64,000 nucleotides of DNA from Xanthomonas hortorum pv. cynarae (GTDB lineage: Bacteria > Pseudomonadota > Gammaproteobacteria > Xanthomonadales > Xanthomonadaceae), in contig NZ_MDFM01000013.1 of NCBI RefSeq assembly GCF_002939985.1, positions 62,001 through 126,000 of the forward strand, written 5' to 3'. The position numbers and the translations under genes are program-made. The number at the start of each line of letters is the position of its first letter. Position 1 is the stretch's first letter. The notes beneath the pieces are model-generated. The model saw only the letters and a program-made list of their open reading frames with translations, ran no database searches and was not told where the DNA came from. Positions 1 through 9,317 of the stretch are shown here, in pieces.

Positions 1-680
1 AGGCCGGCGCGTACGGCGGCCAGGATCTGCAGGGCGACAACCCGGGCACCACCCAGGCCGTGCATGCGGCATGGACCCCGTTCAAGGCCGAAGGCGACGT
101 GCTGCATCTGGGTATCGCCGGCTCGGTCGAAAACCCGCGCGGTTTCAGCGACGGCCGCGGCGTGTCCTTCAGCCCGCGCGTGCGCCTGCGTGCCCGCCCG
201 GAAGCCGGCCTGACCGACGTGCGTCTGATCGATACCGGCACCATCCTCGATGTGGACCACGTGATCCGTACCGGCGTGGAAGCGGTCTGGATCCACGGCC
301 CGTTCTCGCTGCAGAGCGAAGCGCTGCGTGCCGAAGTGGCGCGTAATGCCGGCCAGCCGCACTTCATCGCGCAGGGCCAGTACCTCTACGGCACCTGGTC
401 GCTGACCGGCGAGTCGCGCAGCTATGCCGGCGGCGTCCCGGGCAATATCAAGCCGGCGCACGACTACGGCGCGGTCGAGCTGACCGCCCGTTACAGCCGT
501 CTGAATCTGGAAGACAACAACGTCCACGGCGGCCGCCAGCACGACACCACCATTGGCGCCAACTGGTACCTCACCAGCCACTTCAAGATGCAGGCCAACT
601 ACAGTTGGGTGGATTCCTCGCGCAATGGCGTGCATGAGACCCCGCACGTGATGGAACTGCGTGCGCAGGTGCAGTTTTAA
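1..680 (+). CDS. OprO/OprP-family outer-membrane porin, C-terminal part (5' end outside window)
   Basis: The reading frame is open from base 3 and ends at 680. The visible ~225 residues look like the end of a Porin_O_P (phosphate/pyrophosphate-selective porin) beta-barrel: alternating amphipathic strands, a GANWYLTSHFKMQANYSWVD strand pair, and a terminal Phe (AQVQF) typical of outer-membrane insertion. The family forms anion-selective trimers in the outer membrane; the actual solute here is unknown. It resembles the complete porin at 11639-12832, with the same Gly-Asn-Trp-Tyr turn near the C-terminus, so the two are probably paralogues. The start, signal peptide and any operon partners lie upstream and cannot be judged. 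Confidence 0.85.
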   Translation, partial: AGAYGGQDLQGDNPGTTQAVHAAWTPFKAEGDVLHLGIAGSVENPRGFSDGRGVSFSPRVRLRARPEAGLTDVRLIDTGTILDVDHVIRTGVEAVWIHGPFSLQSEALRAEVARNAGQPHFIAQGQYLYGTWSLTGESRSYAGGVPGNIKPAHDYGAVELTARYSRLNLEDNNVHGGRQHDTTIGANWYLTSHFKMQANYSWVDSSRNGVHETPHVMELRAQVQF

Positions 681-784
681 GCGCTGTTGAGCAGAGGCAA
701 CGCGGGCCGGGTTGGCCGCACGTTGCCTTGGTTGGCCGCTTCAACGCGGTGATGCTGTAACGCACACCAGCGTGTGTGCCTCTG

Positions 785-812
785 CGGCCGCATCCTTCCG
801 AGGATGCGGCCG
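785..812 (+). terminator. Strong stem-loop downstream of the porin
   Basis: An 11-bp perfect stem (CGGCCGCATCC / GGATGCGGCCG) closes a 6-nt loop, followed by a short T-rich stretch (tagtcgttt). It sits 105 bp after the porin stop and before the sensor kinase. It could end porin transcription, but the U-tract is weak. Confidence 0.5.
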
Positions 813-918
813 TAGTCGTTTGTCGGGGGCTTGTTTGGTGGTCATGCGGGGCGGTTGTCGGGGCGGATATCCGCGGCCATAGCTGCGCGATGTACCTGCG
901 CACCGCCATACTTGCCGC

Positions 919-3564
919 ATGTACGCCTCGCAACGCCGCCGCCTGCTGTTCACGCTGTCCATCGTATTGGGCGGCATGTTGGTGGCCATGTTCGCGGCCG
1001 GGCATTTTGTCGAGCAGAACGCCTTGCGCGACGAAAGCGCCACCGTGCGGCGTCAGCTGCGGCTGTATGCGCAGGCCTTGCAGCAGCGTATCGATCGCTA
1101 TCGCACCTTGCCCCAGATTCTGGCGCTGGACCCGGAGCTGCGCGCTGCGGTGTCCGGGCCGTTGTCTGCCGCGCAGGTGGAACAGCTCAACGACAAACTC
1201 GAACGCGCCAACAACGTCACCCAATCGTCCACGCTGACGGTGATCGACCGCAGCGGTATCGCGTTGGCGGCCAGCAACTGGCGCGCGCCGCGCAGCAATG
1301 TGGGCGTGGACTACGCGTTCCGCCCTTATTACCAGCAGGCACTGGCCACCGGCAGCGGCAGCTTCTACGGCATCGGCATGACCACCAGCGAGCCGGGGTA
1401 TTTCCTCTCGCAGGCGATCGTCGACTCTGCCGGGCAGGTGCAGGGCGTGGTGGTGATCAAGATCGCGCTGGCTGCACTGGAACGCGAATGGCTGCAGACC
1501 CCGGACATCGTGCTTGCCTCCGATGCGCACGACGTGGTGTTTCTGGCCAGCCGCCCCGAGTGGCGCTACCGCATGCTGGCACCGTTGAGCCTGCGCGATC
1601 GCAGCGAATTGCAGAGCACCCGCCAGTACGCCGACCAGGGATTGCTGCCGTTGCAGCGCCGGCTGATCGAGCAGACCGGCAACGGTGGCGTATTGACCGA
1701 GGTGCGCGAGCCAGCGCTCGCCGGCCCGGTGCTGTGGCAGACCCTGGAAGTGCCCGAAAGCGGCTGGCGCCTGCATCTGCTGCACGACACCCGCGCCAGC
1801 GCAGCCGCCGGCCGCGCTGCTGCGATTGCCGCCGCCGGTGTATCGCTGGCACTGGCCTTGCTGTGGTTGTTCGTGCAGCAACGGCGGCGGCTGGCGGCTT
1901 TGCGTCAGCGCAGCCGGGACGAACTGGAAACACTGCTGCAACAACACGCCGAAGAACTGCGCACCGCCCAGGATGGCGTGGTCACCGCCGCGCAGCAGGC
2001 CAATGCGGGCTTGAGCCGCAGCCTGGAACACCTGCCGCAAGGCGTGGTGGTGATCGACGATGCGCTCAATCTGGTGGCGTGGAATTCGCGCTATGTCGAG
2101 CTGTTCCGCTTCCCGCCCGAGCTGCTCAAGATCGGCCGCCCGATCGAAGACCTGTTCCGCTTCAACGCACGCCGCGGCCTGCTCGGTCCCGGACCGATCG
2201 AAGCGGCGATCGAGCGCCGCTTGAACCACTTGCGCAGCGGCAAACCGCATATGCGCGAGAGCGAGAAGGAAGACGGCACGGTGCTGGAAATCCGCGGCAA
2301 TCCGCTGCCCGATGGCGGCTTCGTCACCAGTTACGCCGACATCACCAGCTACAAGAACGCCGCGCGCGAACTGCGCTCGTTGGCCGACGCGCTGGAACAC
2401 CGCGTGGCCGAACGCACCCGCGACCTGGCCGCCGCCAAGCGCGAGGCCGAGAGCGCCAATCGCTACAAGACCCGCTTCGTCGCCTCGGCCGTGCACGACC
2501 TGCTGCAGCCGCTCAACGCCGCGCGCATGTTCGTCTCGGTATTGCGTGGCCAGGTGCGCGAGACCGGCAGCGCGCGCGTGGTCGACAACATCGAAGGCGC
2601 GCTGGCCGCGCAGGACGCCATCCTCAACAGCCTGCTGGATATCTCGCGGCTGGAAGCGGGCAGCCTGAAAACCCAGGTGCGCGATTTCGCCATTGCCCCG
2701 CTGCTGGAAACGCTGGCACGCGAGTTCGGGATCCTGGCCGAAGACCGCGGCCTGGTGCTGGATTGGGTGCCCACCTCAGCGGTGGTGTTGAGCGATGAAA
2801 ACCTGCTGCGGCGCATCCTGCAGAACTTTCTCTCCAATGCCATCCGCTACACCCCGCGTGGGCGGGTGCTGATCGGCTGTCGTCGCCGTGGCGGCTGGCT
2901 GCGCATCGAAGTGCACGATCAAGGACCCGGCATTCCCGAAACACTGCAGCATGAAATCTTCGAAGAATTCCGCCGCCTGGACGACGGCGTGGCCAACGAT
3001 CGCGGCGCTGGTCTGGGGCTTGCCATCGTCGAACGTATCGGCCGCCTGCTCGGTCACCGCATCGGCCTGCATTCCACGCTGGGGAGCGGCAGCGTATTTT
3101 CGGTAACGCTGCCGCTGGGCGAGCGTGCCGCCATCGCCAAGCAATTGCCGCCGCCCACCACCACTGCAGAAAACGCCAACGACCCGATTCTGCACGGCTG
3201 CCGCGTCTGGTGCGTGGACGATGAGCCACGCGTGTGCGAAGCCACGCGCGTCCTGCTCGAACGCTGGGAATGCCGGGTGGATTTTGCCGGTGCCCCCGAC
3301 GATGCATTGGCCGCCGCCAACGCCGACGAGGTGCCGGAACTGCTGCTGCTGGACGTGCGCATGGGCGAGCACTACGGCCCCATCTTGCTGCCGCAGTTGG
3401 TGCAACGCTGGCAACGCGAACCGCGGGTAATTTTGGTCACCGCAGAACCCGACCCCGCGCTGCGCGAGCATGCGCTGGACCTGGGCTGGGGATTGTTGTC
3501 CAAGCCAGTGCGCCCGCCGGCACTGCGCGCTCTGATGACGCAAACACTGTTGCGACGCGGGTGA
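919..3564 (+). CDS. Hybrid sensor histidine kinase (extracytoplasmic sensor, PAS, HisKA, HATPase, REC)
   Basis: Membrane-bound hybrid kinase of 881 residues. TM1 (about 10-28) and TM2 (about 297-318) flank a ~265-residue periplasmic region that looks like a double-Cache sensor. A coiled coil (320-365) and a PAS domain (about 368-480, LPQGVVVIDDALNLVAWNSR) follow. The HisKA box is SAVHDLLQPLNAARMF with H526, the NahK/ErcS-like H-box variant. HATPase motifs are NFLSNAIRYTP and DQGPGIP, then GAGLGLAIV. A C-terminal REC domain carries D812 (LLLLDVRMGE). There is no HPt or output domain, so phosphate must go to another protein. The orphan LuxR-type regulator at 7435-8073 is a possible partner by proximity only. 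The ligand is unknown. Confidence 0.9.
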   Translation: MYASQRRRLLFTLSIVLGGMLVAMFAAGHFVEQNALRDESATVRRQLRLYAQALQQRIDRYRTLPQILALDPELRAAVSGPLSAAQVEQLNDKLERANNVTQSSTLTVIDRSGIALAASNWRAPRSNVGVDYAFRPYYQQALATGSGSFYGIGMTTSEPGYFLSQAIVDSAGQVQGVVVIKIALAALEREWLQTPDIVLASDAHDVVFLASRPEWRYRMLAPLSLRDRSELQSTRQYADQGLLPLQRRLIEQTGNGGVLTEVREPALAGPVLWQTLEVPESGWRLHLLHDTRASAAAGRAAAIAAAGVSLALALLWLFVQQRRRLAALRQRSRDELETLLQQHAEELRTAQDGVVTAAQQANAGLSRSLEHLPQGVVVIDDALNLVAWNSRYVELFRFPPELLKIGRPIEDLFRFNARRGLLGPGPIEAAIERRLNHLRSGKPHMRESEKEDGTVLEIRGNPLPDGGFVTSYADITSYKNAARELRSLADALEHRVAERTRDLAAAKREAESANRYKTRFVASAVHDLLQPLNAARMFVSVLRGQVRETGSARVVDNIEGALAAQDAILNSLLDISRLEAGSLKTQVRDFAIAPLLETLAREFGILAEDRGLVLDWVPTSAVVLSDENLLRRILQNFLSNAIRYTPRGRVLIGCRRRGGWLRIEVHDQGPGIPETLQHEIFEEFRRLDDGVANDRGAGLGLAIVERIGRLLGHRIGLHSTLGSGSVFSVTLPLGERAAIAKQLPPPTTTAENANDPILHGCRVWCVDDEPRVCEATRVLLERWECRVDFAGAPDDALAAANADEVPELLLLDVRMGEHYGPILLPQLVQRWQREPRVILVTAEPDPALREHALDLGWGLLSKPVRPPALRALMTQTLLRRG

Positions 3565-3869
3565 GCTGCGCAATCAGCAGCATCGACAGGCAGGTTAGGC
3601 CTGCGGTTGGTGTGTAGCGACAATGTCGGCTTGCTTACCGCCGAGAGGCCGAACGATGTCGCGCCGTGCTGCATGCGTCCTATGCAGCGATTTCCGCGCC
3701 GCGCACGGTCTTGCGAGTTTCGCCGGATCGTTTCAGCGTACAGAAGTGCGTTCCGTTTCAAGCGTGCATTCGCGATGGCGCTACAGTGCTTGCGCCTCTG
3801 TCGCTGCGCAGATCTGCTTCGTGCATAGCTCAGCTGCCGATTTTTCTCCCCCAGGAAATTGGAGCCCAC
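3565..3869. other. Intergenic region without a recognised gene
   Basis: About 305 bp between the hybrid kinase and the DUF1460 lipoprotein. It has short imperfect palindromes (for example around 3590-3606) and presumably the promoter of the downstream gene, but no convincing ORF or RNA. A longer in-frame upstream start exists for the next gene, but lacks a ribosome site and a signal peptide. Confidence 0.4.
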
Positions 3870-4706
3870 ATGTTCAGACCTGCCTCCGTGATGTTGACCG
3901 CGTTGCTTGCCGCAGGCTGCGCGGCCGATCTGCCTGCGCACGCGTCCACGCCATCAAGGACCGTGCAGCCCTCCGGCCCGGTGCACGCGGAGATGGACCC
4001 ATCCACGCTGCAGACCTTGAATCGCGTGCTGCATCAGGCATCCACGCATCGCGGTCTGAGCCCGGGGCATCTGATCAAGCTGCTCTCGGCGGAATTTCTC
4101 GGCACGCCGTATCAGGCCAACATGCTGCAGGGATCGGCCACCACGCCGGAGCAGCTGATCATCGACTTCAGGGGCCTGGATTGCTTCACCTATCTGGACT
4201 ATGTCGAAGCGGCGCGCCACGCCCATTCGCAGCAGGACTTTGTCGATCGCGTGATCCTCACCCGCTACGTCGATGGCATCATCGGCTTCACCTCGCGCAA
4301 GCACTTCTTTTCGGACTGGGTCGCACGTCCCTACCAACTTGCCGACGACATCACCGCCACGCTCAGCCCCAGGGCCGTGAGCGTGGACAAGGCGCTCAAT
4401 CTCAAAGCTGACGGCAGCAACTATCTGCCCGGATTGCCGGTGGTGCAGCGGTCCATCACCTACATCCCCGCCGCCGATGTGGATAGCACTGTCGTTAGGC
4501 GACTGCGCACCGGCGACTATGTGGGCAGGTACTCGCCGGCGCCCGGGCTGGATGTCAGCCATGTCGGCATCTTCGTCATGACCGACCAGGGTCCGGTGTT
4601 GCGCAATGCCTCATCGCGTCCGGAAAACGAAAAGGTCGTGGACTCGCCGTTCATGGAGTACGTCGCACGCACGCAGGGCATCGTCGTCTACAGGCCCCGG
4701 CCCTGA
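3870..4706 (+). CDS. DUF1460 lipoprotein, NlpC/P60-like putative cell-wall amidase
   Basis: 278 residues from the ATG at 3870, chosen because GGAG lies just upstream and the product begins with a lipoprotein signal (lipobox LAAGC). The rest matches DUF1460 (PF07313), a papain-like NlpC/P60-related fold annotated as N-acetylmuramoyl-L-alanine amidase-like. The likely nucleophile is C105 (FRGLDCFTYLDYV) and the His is H231 (DVSHVGIFV), the expected Cys-His order. It would act in the periplasm on peptidoglycan fragments, anchored to a membrane. It stands alone between a kinase and a TonB receptor. The substrate is inferred from family only. Confidence 0.8.
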   Translation: MFRPASVMLTALLAAGCAADLPAHASTPSRTVQPSGPVHAEMDPSTLQTLNRVLHQASTHRGLSPGHLIKLLSAEFLGTPYQANMLQGSATTPEQLIIDFRGLDCFTYLDYVEAARHAHSQQDFVDRVILTRYVDGIIGFTSRKHFFSDWVARPYQLADDITATLSPRAVSVDKALNLKADGSNYLPGLPVVQRSITYIPAADVDSTVVRRLRTGDYVGRYSPAPGLDVSHVGIFVMTDQGPVLRNASSRPENEKVVDSPFMEYVARTQGIVVYRPRP

Positions 4707-4971
4707 TACCGATCGCGACGCGGATAACATCCATTCCGGAGGCAACGGGCGTCTCAATCCGCTCCGCTCGGCAAGCGCATTGTCGGAACCGCCTTGTGTC
4801 AGTGGGGTGGGCGAGTGGCAGCCCCATCGCCCGCTCCAGCGCGCGCTGCGCGATGCCAACGCAGCGTGCGGATCTACAGGATCGCCGCTCAGCAATCGCG
4901 GGGGTGTCGGCGCGACGCCGGCACTCGCGGATCCAGCCGGGCACCGGGACGAGTGCACCTGCTACAATATC

Positions 4972-4990
4972 GAGAACGATTCTCATTTGA
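4972..4990 (+). promoter_or_regulatory. Fur box upstream of the IutA-like receptor
   Basis: GAGAACGATTCTCATTTGA matches the 19-bp Fur consensus at 12 of 19 positions, including GAxAAxGAT and TCATT, and contains the palindrome GAGAA-CG-ATTCTC. It lies about 55 bp before the chosen start of the receptor at 5046, where a promoter would be. It predicts iron repression. Confidence 0.7.
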
Positions 4991-5045
4991 ATTTGCGTAG
5001 CGGTGCATGTCGCGTGCTCCGTCCGCGCCTCGGAGTTCTTACTCG

Positions 5046-7166
5046 ATGAAGCTTTCCGCCCATGGATCGGCCGCCATGCCGTTCGTTGCCACCCTCTGCC
5101 TGCTTGCCTCTGCCACCGCGTCCGCACAATCGGATGTCACCGATACGCTGGACACGGTGGTGGTTGCCGCCTCGCGCTCCAACATGACCGTGGCCGAGTC
5201 GCCGCAGACGGTGCTGATCATCGACAAGGCGCAGATCCAGCAACAGCTGACCATCTCCAGCAACTCCTCCGACGTGCTCGCCAACCTGATTCCTTCGTAC
5301 ACGCCCAGCCGCGGCAAGATGAACGGCAGCGGCGAAACCCTGCGCGGGCGCACGCCGCTGATCCTGATCGACGGCGTGCCGCAGTCCAATCCGATCCGCC
5401 CCACCGGTCGCGAAGCGCACACCATCGACTACGCGATGGTCGAGCGCATCGAAGTGATCCAGGGCGCCAACGCGATCAACGGCCTGGGCGCCACCGGCGG
5501 CACCATCAACATCATCACCCGGCGTCCGCAGGACGGTGAGCTCAACCAGCACGTCGACGTGCAGGCCACCGCCCCCACCTCGGAAACGCGTGCGGAAACC
5601 ACCAGCGTCGAGACGCGCTACCGCGTGGACGGCCGCTCGGACAAGCTCGATTACCTGCTCTCGGCCAGCTACAGCGACCAAGGTCTGTATGTGGATGGAC
5701 AAGGTCGGCCAATCGGTGCCGACAACACCCAGGGCGACCTGATGACCTCCAAGAGCTACGACGTGCTGGCCAAGCTCGGCTACGCGCTCACCGATGCGCA
5801 GCGCCTGAGCGTCAGCGTCAACCGCTATCGCATCAAGAATGACAACGACTACATCGGCATCGCCGGCAACCGTGCGCAAGGCCTGCCCACCACCTCGGTG
5901 CGCGGCACCCCGCAAGGCACCGCGCCCTGGAACGATGTGCTGACCTCCAGCCTGTCGTACACCGATGACGATCTGGCCGGCATGCAGCTGAGCGCGATGG
6001 TATTCAACCAGGAATTCGAAGGGCTGTTCGGCGCCGACAATTCGTCCACGTTTCAGGACCCGCGCATCGCACCGGTCGGCAGCTTGTACGACCAATCGCG
6101 GTCGGTCGCGTCCAAATGGGGCAGCAAGATCAGCCTGACCAAGGATGATCTGCTCGATGGCCGGCTCAAGCTCACCGGCGGCGTCGACCTGCTGGCAGAT
6201 ACCGGCAAGCAGGATCTCTACGGCACCGGACGCACCTATGTGCCCGAGTCGGACTACCGCAATCTGTCGCTGTTCGTGCAGGGCGAATACAAGCTGCTGC
6301 CCGAACTGAACCTGCACGCCGGCGTGCGCCGCGAAGAAGCCGAGTTGAAGATCGACAGCTACCAGACCCTGTGGCGCTACAACCGGGTCGATGTCGAAGG
6401 CGGCACGCTCGACTTCAACCAGACCCTCTACAACACCGGCCTGGTCTATACGCCACTCGAAGGTGTGAGCTTTTTCACCAGTTATTCCGAAGGCTTCGGC
6501 ATGCCGGACGTGGGCCGCGTGCTGCGCGCGATCAATACGCCGGGCACGCGCGTGGCCAACCTGAGCACGCTGGAACCGATCCTGACCAAGAGCGTGGAAG
6601 CCGGCACCCGCCTCACGCGTGGCGCCTTCGATGCGGACCTGAGCTACTTCCAGTCCAACTCGGATCTGGGCACGCGCGTGGTACCGATCAATGGCGCTTT
6701 CATGATGAGCCGCGAGAAAACCCGCGTGCAGGGTGTGGACGCCAGCCTGGGGTATCGCCTGGATGCGGCGCATCGCCTGCGCCTGTCGTATGCGTACACG
6801 CGTGGCCGCTACGACAGCGACAACGATGGGCAACTGGATGCCCGCCTGGATGGCCTCAACGTAGCGCCCAATCGCGTGATCGCTTCGTGGTCGGCGCAGT
6901 GGACACCGAAGTTCTCCTCGTTCGTGCAGGCCCAGCATGCCTTCAGCCAATCCTTCGACGAGGCCGACAAGCGCTTCAGCGGCTACACGCTGGTGGATGC
7001 GACCTTCAACTACGCGTTGCCGCGCGGTGCAGTGCGCATGGGTGCGTCCAATCTGTTCGACAAGCAGTACATCACCTACTACTCGCAATCGGCCCTGGTC
7101 GAACCGCTGCGCTACTTCGCCGGACGCGGCCGCACGTTTACGCTGGGATATTCGCTGGATTTTTGA
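5046..7166 (+). CDS. TonB-dependent siderophore receptor, IutA-like
   Basis: Outer-membrane receptor of 706 residues. The ATG at 5046 is preferred over an in-frame ATG at 5007: GGAG precedes it by ~10 nt and it opens a clean signal peptide (MKLSAHGSAAMPFVATLCLL..ASA). A TonB box (DTLDTVVVAAS) leads into a plug domain with RGRTPLILIDGVP and VERIEVIQGANAINGLGATG, and the barrel ends GRGRTFTLGYSLDF. The plug and C-terminus recall aerobactin receptor IutA, which takes up hydroxamate/citrate siderophores using TonB-ExbBD energy. A Fur box lies upstream. No siderophore biosynthesis genes are nearby, so it may use foreign siderophores; the ligand is inferred. Confidence 0.88.
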   Translation: MKLSAHGSAAMPFVATLCLLASATASAQSDVTDTLDTVVVAASRSNMTVAESPQTVLIIDKAQIQQQLTISSNSSDVLANLIPSYTPSRGKMNGSGETLRGRTPLILIDGVPQSNPIRPTGREAHTIDYAMVERIEVIQGANAINGLGATGGTINIITRRPQDGELNQHVDVQATAPTSETRAETTSVETRYRVDGRSDKLDYLLSASYSDQGLYVDGQGRPIGADNTQGDLMTSKSYDVLAKLGYALTDAQRLSVSVNRYRIKNDNDYIGIAGNRAQGLPTTSVRGTPQGTAPWNDVLTSSLSYTDDDLAGMQLSAMVFNQEFEGLFGADNSSTFQDPRIAPVGSLYDQSRSVASKWGSKISLTKDDLLDGRLKLTGGVDLLADTGKQDLYGTGRTYVPESDYRNLSLFVQGEYKLLPELNLHAGVRREEAELKIDSYQTLWRYNRVDVEGGTLDFNQTLYNTGLVYTPLEGVSFFTSYSEGFGMPDVGRVLRAINTPGTRVANLSTLEPILTKSVEAGTRLTRGAFDADLSYFQSNSDLGTRVVPINGAFMMSREKTRVQGVDASLGYRLDAAHRLRLSYAYTRGRYDSDNDGQLDARLDGLNVAPNRVIASWSAQWTPKFSSFVQAQHAFSQSFDEADKRFSGYTLVDATFNYALPRGAVRMGASNLFDKQYITYYSQSALVEPLRYFAGRGRTFTLGYSLDF

Positions 7167-7188
7167 TGCTGTCGCGGCATCGTCGGCT

Positions 7189-7223
7189 GCACGCTTGCGC
7201 GCGATGGGTCTGCGCAAGCGTGC
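7189..7223 (+). terminator. Stem-loop after the IutA-like receptor
   Basis: A perfect 12-bp stem (GCACGCTTGCGC / GCGCAAGCGTGC) with an 11-nt loop begins 22 bp after the receptor stop. It is probably a transcript end or 3'-stabilising hairpin. No U-tract follows, so intrinsic termination is uncertain. Confidence 0.5.
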
Positions 7224-7434
7224 TGTTGCACCGGTGCCGCATTGCCTGCGATCCCGCTCGTTGCTGGCTGCTCGCTCAGCAGGAGCGTTCCGATTTCAAC
7301 GTTCCAGTTCGCATGCCTGCATGCGCACGGATGCACGTCTGCACTCAGCAGCCTGGCCGCTCACTCGCCGCACGGCGCTAGCGCTGCATCGCCGAACGGC
7401 GAAAGAAAACAATCAGCACGGTGGCCCGATTCGA

Positions 7435-8073
7435 TCAGCCCTCGCCTTCCGGCTCCAGCGCCTTGACCAGCACTGCCGCCTGCGTGCGGCTGTAGCAATC
7501 CAGCTTCTTCAGGATCGCGGTGACGTGCACCTTGACGGTGTTCTCGGCCAGCCCGAGTTCGTGCGCGATCTGCTTGTTGAGCAGGCCATCGGCCAGGCTC
7601 AGCAAGACGCGGAATTGCTGCGGGGTGAGCTGGGCGAGTTTGGAGGCCAGCTGCGCGTCGGCCTCGGAGCGCTCGGCGGTCATCGGCGGGAACCAGGTGC
7701 CGCCCTCCAACACGCTGGCCACCGCGGTGCCGATCGATTCGGCCGGGGTGGATTTGGGAATGAAACCGGCCGCGCCGAATTGCTGCGCGCGCCGGATCAC
7801 GCGCGGGTGATCGTTGGAGGAGATCACCACCACCGGGATGTCCGGATGCTCGCCACGCACGTGCAACAGCGCCGAGAAGCCGCGTGCGCCCGGCATCGCC
7901 AGGTCCAGCAGCACCAGCTCGGCCTGCGGGTGCGAGCGCAGCATGGCGCTCAGCGTGGCGGCGCTGGAGGCCTCCACCACATCGGCCTGCGGCAAGGTCT
8001 GCTGCAGTACGTGGATCACGGCGGCACGGAACAGCGGGTGGTCGTCGGCGACGAGGATGGTGAGATCGGCCAT
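7435..8073 (-). CDS. LuxR/NarL-family response regulator
   Basis: 212 residues: REC domain (1-120) with acidic pocket ADDHP, phosphoacceptor D57 (LVLLDLAMPG) and conserved Lys in IPKSTP, then a LuxR-type HTH (about 145-205, LTPQQFRVLLSLADG..NKQIAHELGLAENTVKVH). The start at 8073 (MADLTILVADDH) fits the domain; six more codons upstream are possible. It is a DNA-binding transcription factor activated by phosphorylation. No kinase is directly adjacent. Candidates are the hybrid kinase at 919-3564, whose H-box type often pairs with NarL-like regulators, or the TctE-like kinase, which already has its own OmpR-type partner. Confidence 0.9.
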   Translation of the reverse strand: MADLTILVADDHPLFRAAVIHVLQQTLPQADVVEASSAATLSAMLRSHPQAELVLLDLAMPGARGFSALLHVRGEHPDIPVVVISSNDHPRVIRRAQQFGAAGFIPKSTPAESIGTAVASVLEGGTWFPPMTAERSEADAQLASKLAQLTPQQFRVLLSLADGLLNKQIAHELGLAENTVKVHVTAILKKLDCYSRTQAAVLVKALEPEGEG

Positions 8074-8267
8074 GCGCCAAGTCTGGCACATGGACGTGTC
8101 TGTTTCCGTCCCCGAGCGTCCACCGCCACGGCGGCGCGCGTGTCAGGGCGGCGCGCCGCCGGCGGCGCATGCGCGGCGACCGCCGATTCCAGCTCCCGCA
8201 CATGCACCCCTGGCGGTCACGCAGCGCGGACGCGCAGCGCATATCGCCGCTCGTGTTATTGCTCGCG

Positions 8268-9317
8268 CTAGCGCGGCGGCTGCGTGCTGGCGCGCCAGGC
8301 GTCCAGAAACTGCCGGCGCTTGAGTTTGTCCAGATACACCAGCAGGCCGGGGCCCAGCGGGATCGGGCGGAACGGCGGTTGCGCCGAGCCGCCACGGCCA
8401 CCGGCGGCCGGCAGGATCGGCATCAATCGCGCCTCGCGCGAGAGCACCTGCTGGCCGCGTGGCGAGAGCAGATAGTCGAGGAATCTGCGCGCCTCGGGCG
8501 CATGCGGCGCGGTCTTGGGGATCACTGCGGTGCGCAGCGCCACCAGCGTGTAGTCCTGCGGCTGCACGATGCCCAGCGGCGCGCCGGCATCGATGCGCGT
8601 CTGCGCGTACGAGCCAAGCACGTTGTAGGCCAGCAGCAGCTCGCCACGGCTGACGCGGTCGAGCAAGGTGCCCGTGCGTTCTTCCAGCCTGACCTGGTTC
8701 GCGCCCAACGCGGCCAGCAGCGCGCCGGCGATACTGCCGACCTGCCCGTCCTGGGTGGCGAACAGATAGCCCACGCCGCTGCGCTCCACATCGTAGGTGC
8801 CCACCCGGCCGCGCAGCGGTGCATCGGGCGCGCGCAACAGGGCCAGCAGCTGTCTGCGCGTGCGCGGCACGCGTGCGGCCGCCAGCTTGCGGGTGTTGTA
8901 GACGATGGCCACCGGCTCGTAGCTGATGCCGAACACCTCGTGCCGCCACTGCGCCCACGCCGGCAGCGCTTCGGTCTGTGCGGAGCGGTGCGCGAGCGCG
9001 TGACCGTCGTTCACCAGCTTGGTCTGCAGATCCATGCTGGCGCTGATCAGCATGTCCGCAGCAGGCGTGGCCTTGCCTGGATGCAGATAGCGCGCATAGA
9101 TGTCCCAGGCGATCACGTCTTCGTAGATCACCTCGGTGCCCGGATGCAGGCGCTGATAGTCCTGGATGACCGCGCCGAACACTTCCAGATCGGTGGAGCC
9201 CTGCACGCGCAATTGCGCCTGCATCGGGCCCTGCGCGGGAAACCGCCGTACATCGCCGGGCGCGGCGCAGGCGATGCCATGTGCCAGCAACACCACCATC
9301 AGCAACAGCACGCGCAT
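8268..9317 (-). CDS. Periplasmic ABC-type substrate-binding protein, third gene of the TctDE-like operon
   Basis: 349 residues with a Sec signal (MRVLLLMVVLLAHGIACAA) and a type II periplasmic binding-protein fold: VQGSTDLEVFGAVIQDYQ near the N-terminus, then VYNTRKL, and DYLLSPRGQQVLSREARLM near the C-terminus, as in iron/anion (AfuA/FbpA-like) binding proteins. Its ATG overlaps the TGA of the upstream kinase gene by one base (TGATG), so translation is coupled. No ABC permease or ATPase gene is near. It more likely presents a ligand to the TctE-like kinase than feeds a transporter; this is inference. Confidence 0.85.
   Translation of the reverse strand: MRVLLLMVVLLAHGIACAAPGDVRRFPAQGPMQAQLRVQGSTDLEVFGAVIQDYQRLHPGTEVIYEDVIAWDIYARYLHPGKATPAADMLISASMDLQTKLVNDGHALAHRSAQTEALPAWAQWRHEVFGISYEPVAIVYNTRKLAAARVPRTRRQLLALLRAPDAPLRGRVGTYDVERSGVGYLFATQDGQVGSIAGALLAALGANQVRLEERTGTLLDRVSRGELLLAYNVLGSYAQTRIDAGAPLGIVQPQDYTLVALRTAVIPKTAPHAPEARRFLDYLLSPRGQQVLSREARLMPILPAAGGRGGSAQPPFRPIPLGPGLLVYLDKLKRRQFLDAWRASTQPPR

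Noticed and set aside
583-2496. Long open frame on the minus strand opposite the hybrid kinase gene
   Set aside because: Antisense shadow of a high-GC gene: low-complexity, Gln/Arg/His/Ala-rich product with no domain or ribosome site. The plus-strand kinase is unambiguous.
4983-7217. 744-residue minus-strand frame opposite the IutA-like receptor
   Set aside because: Same reason; composition is that of a GC-skewed shadow frame and the sense gene has a signal peptide, plug and Fur box.
8147-8160. 14-bp palindrome GGCGGCGCGCCGCC upstream of the LuxR-type regulator
   Set aside because: Built entirely of GC in a GC-saturated stretch, so easily produced by composition; no second copy or link to a regulator.
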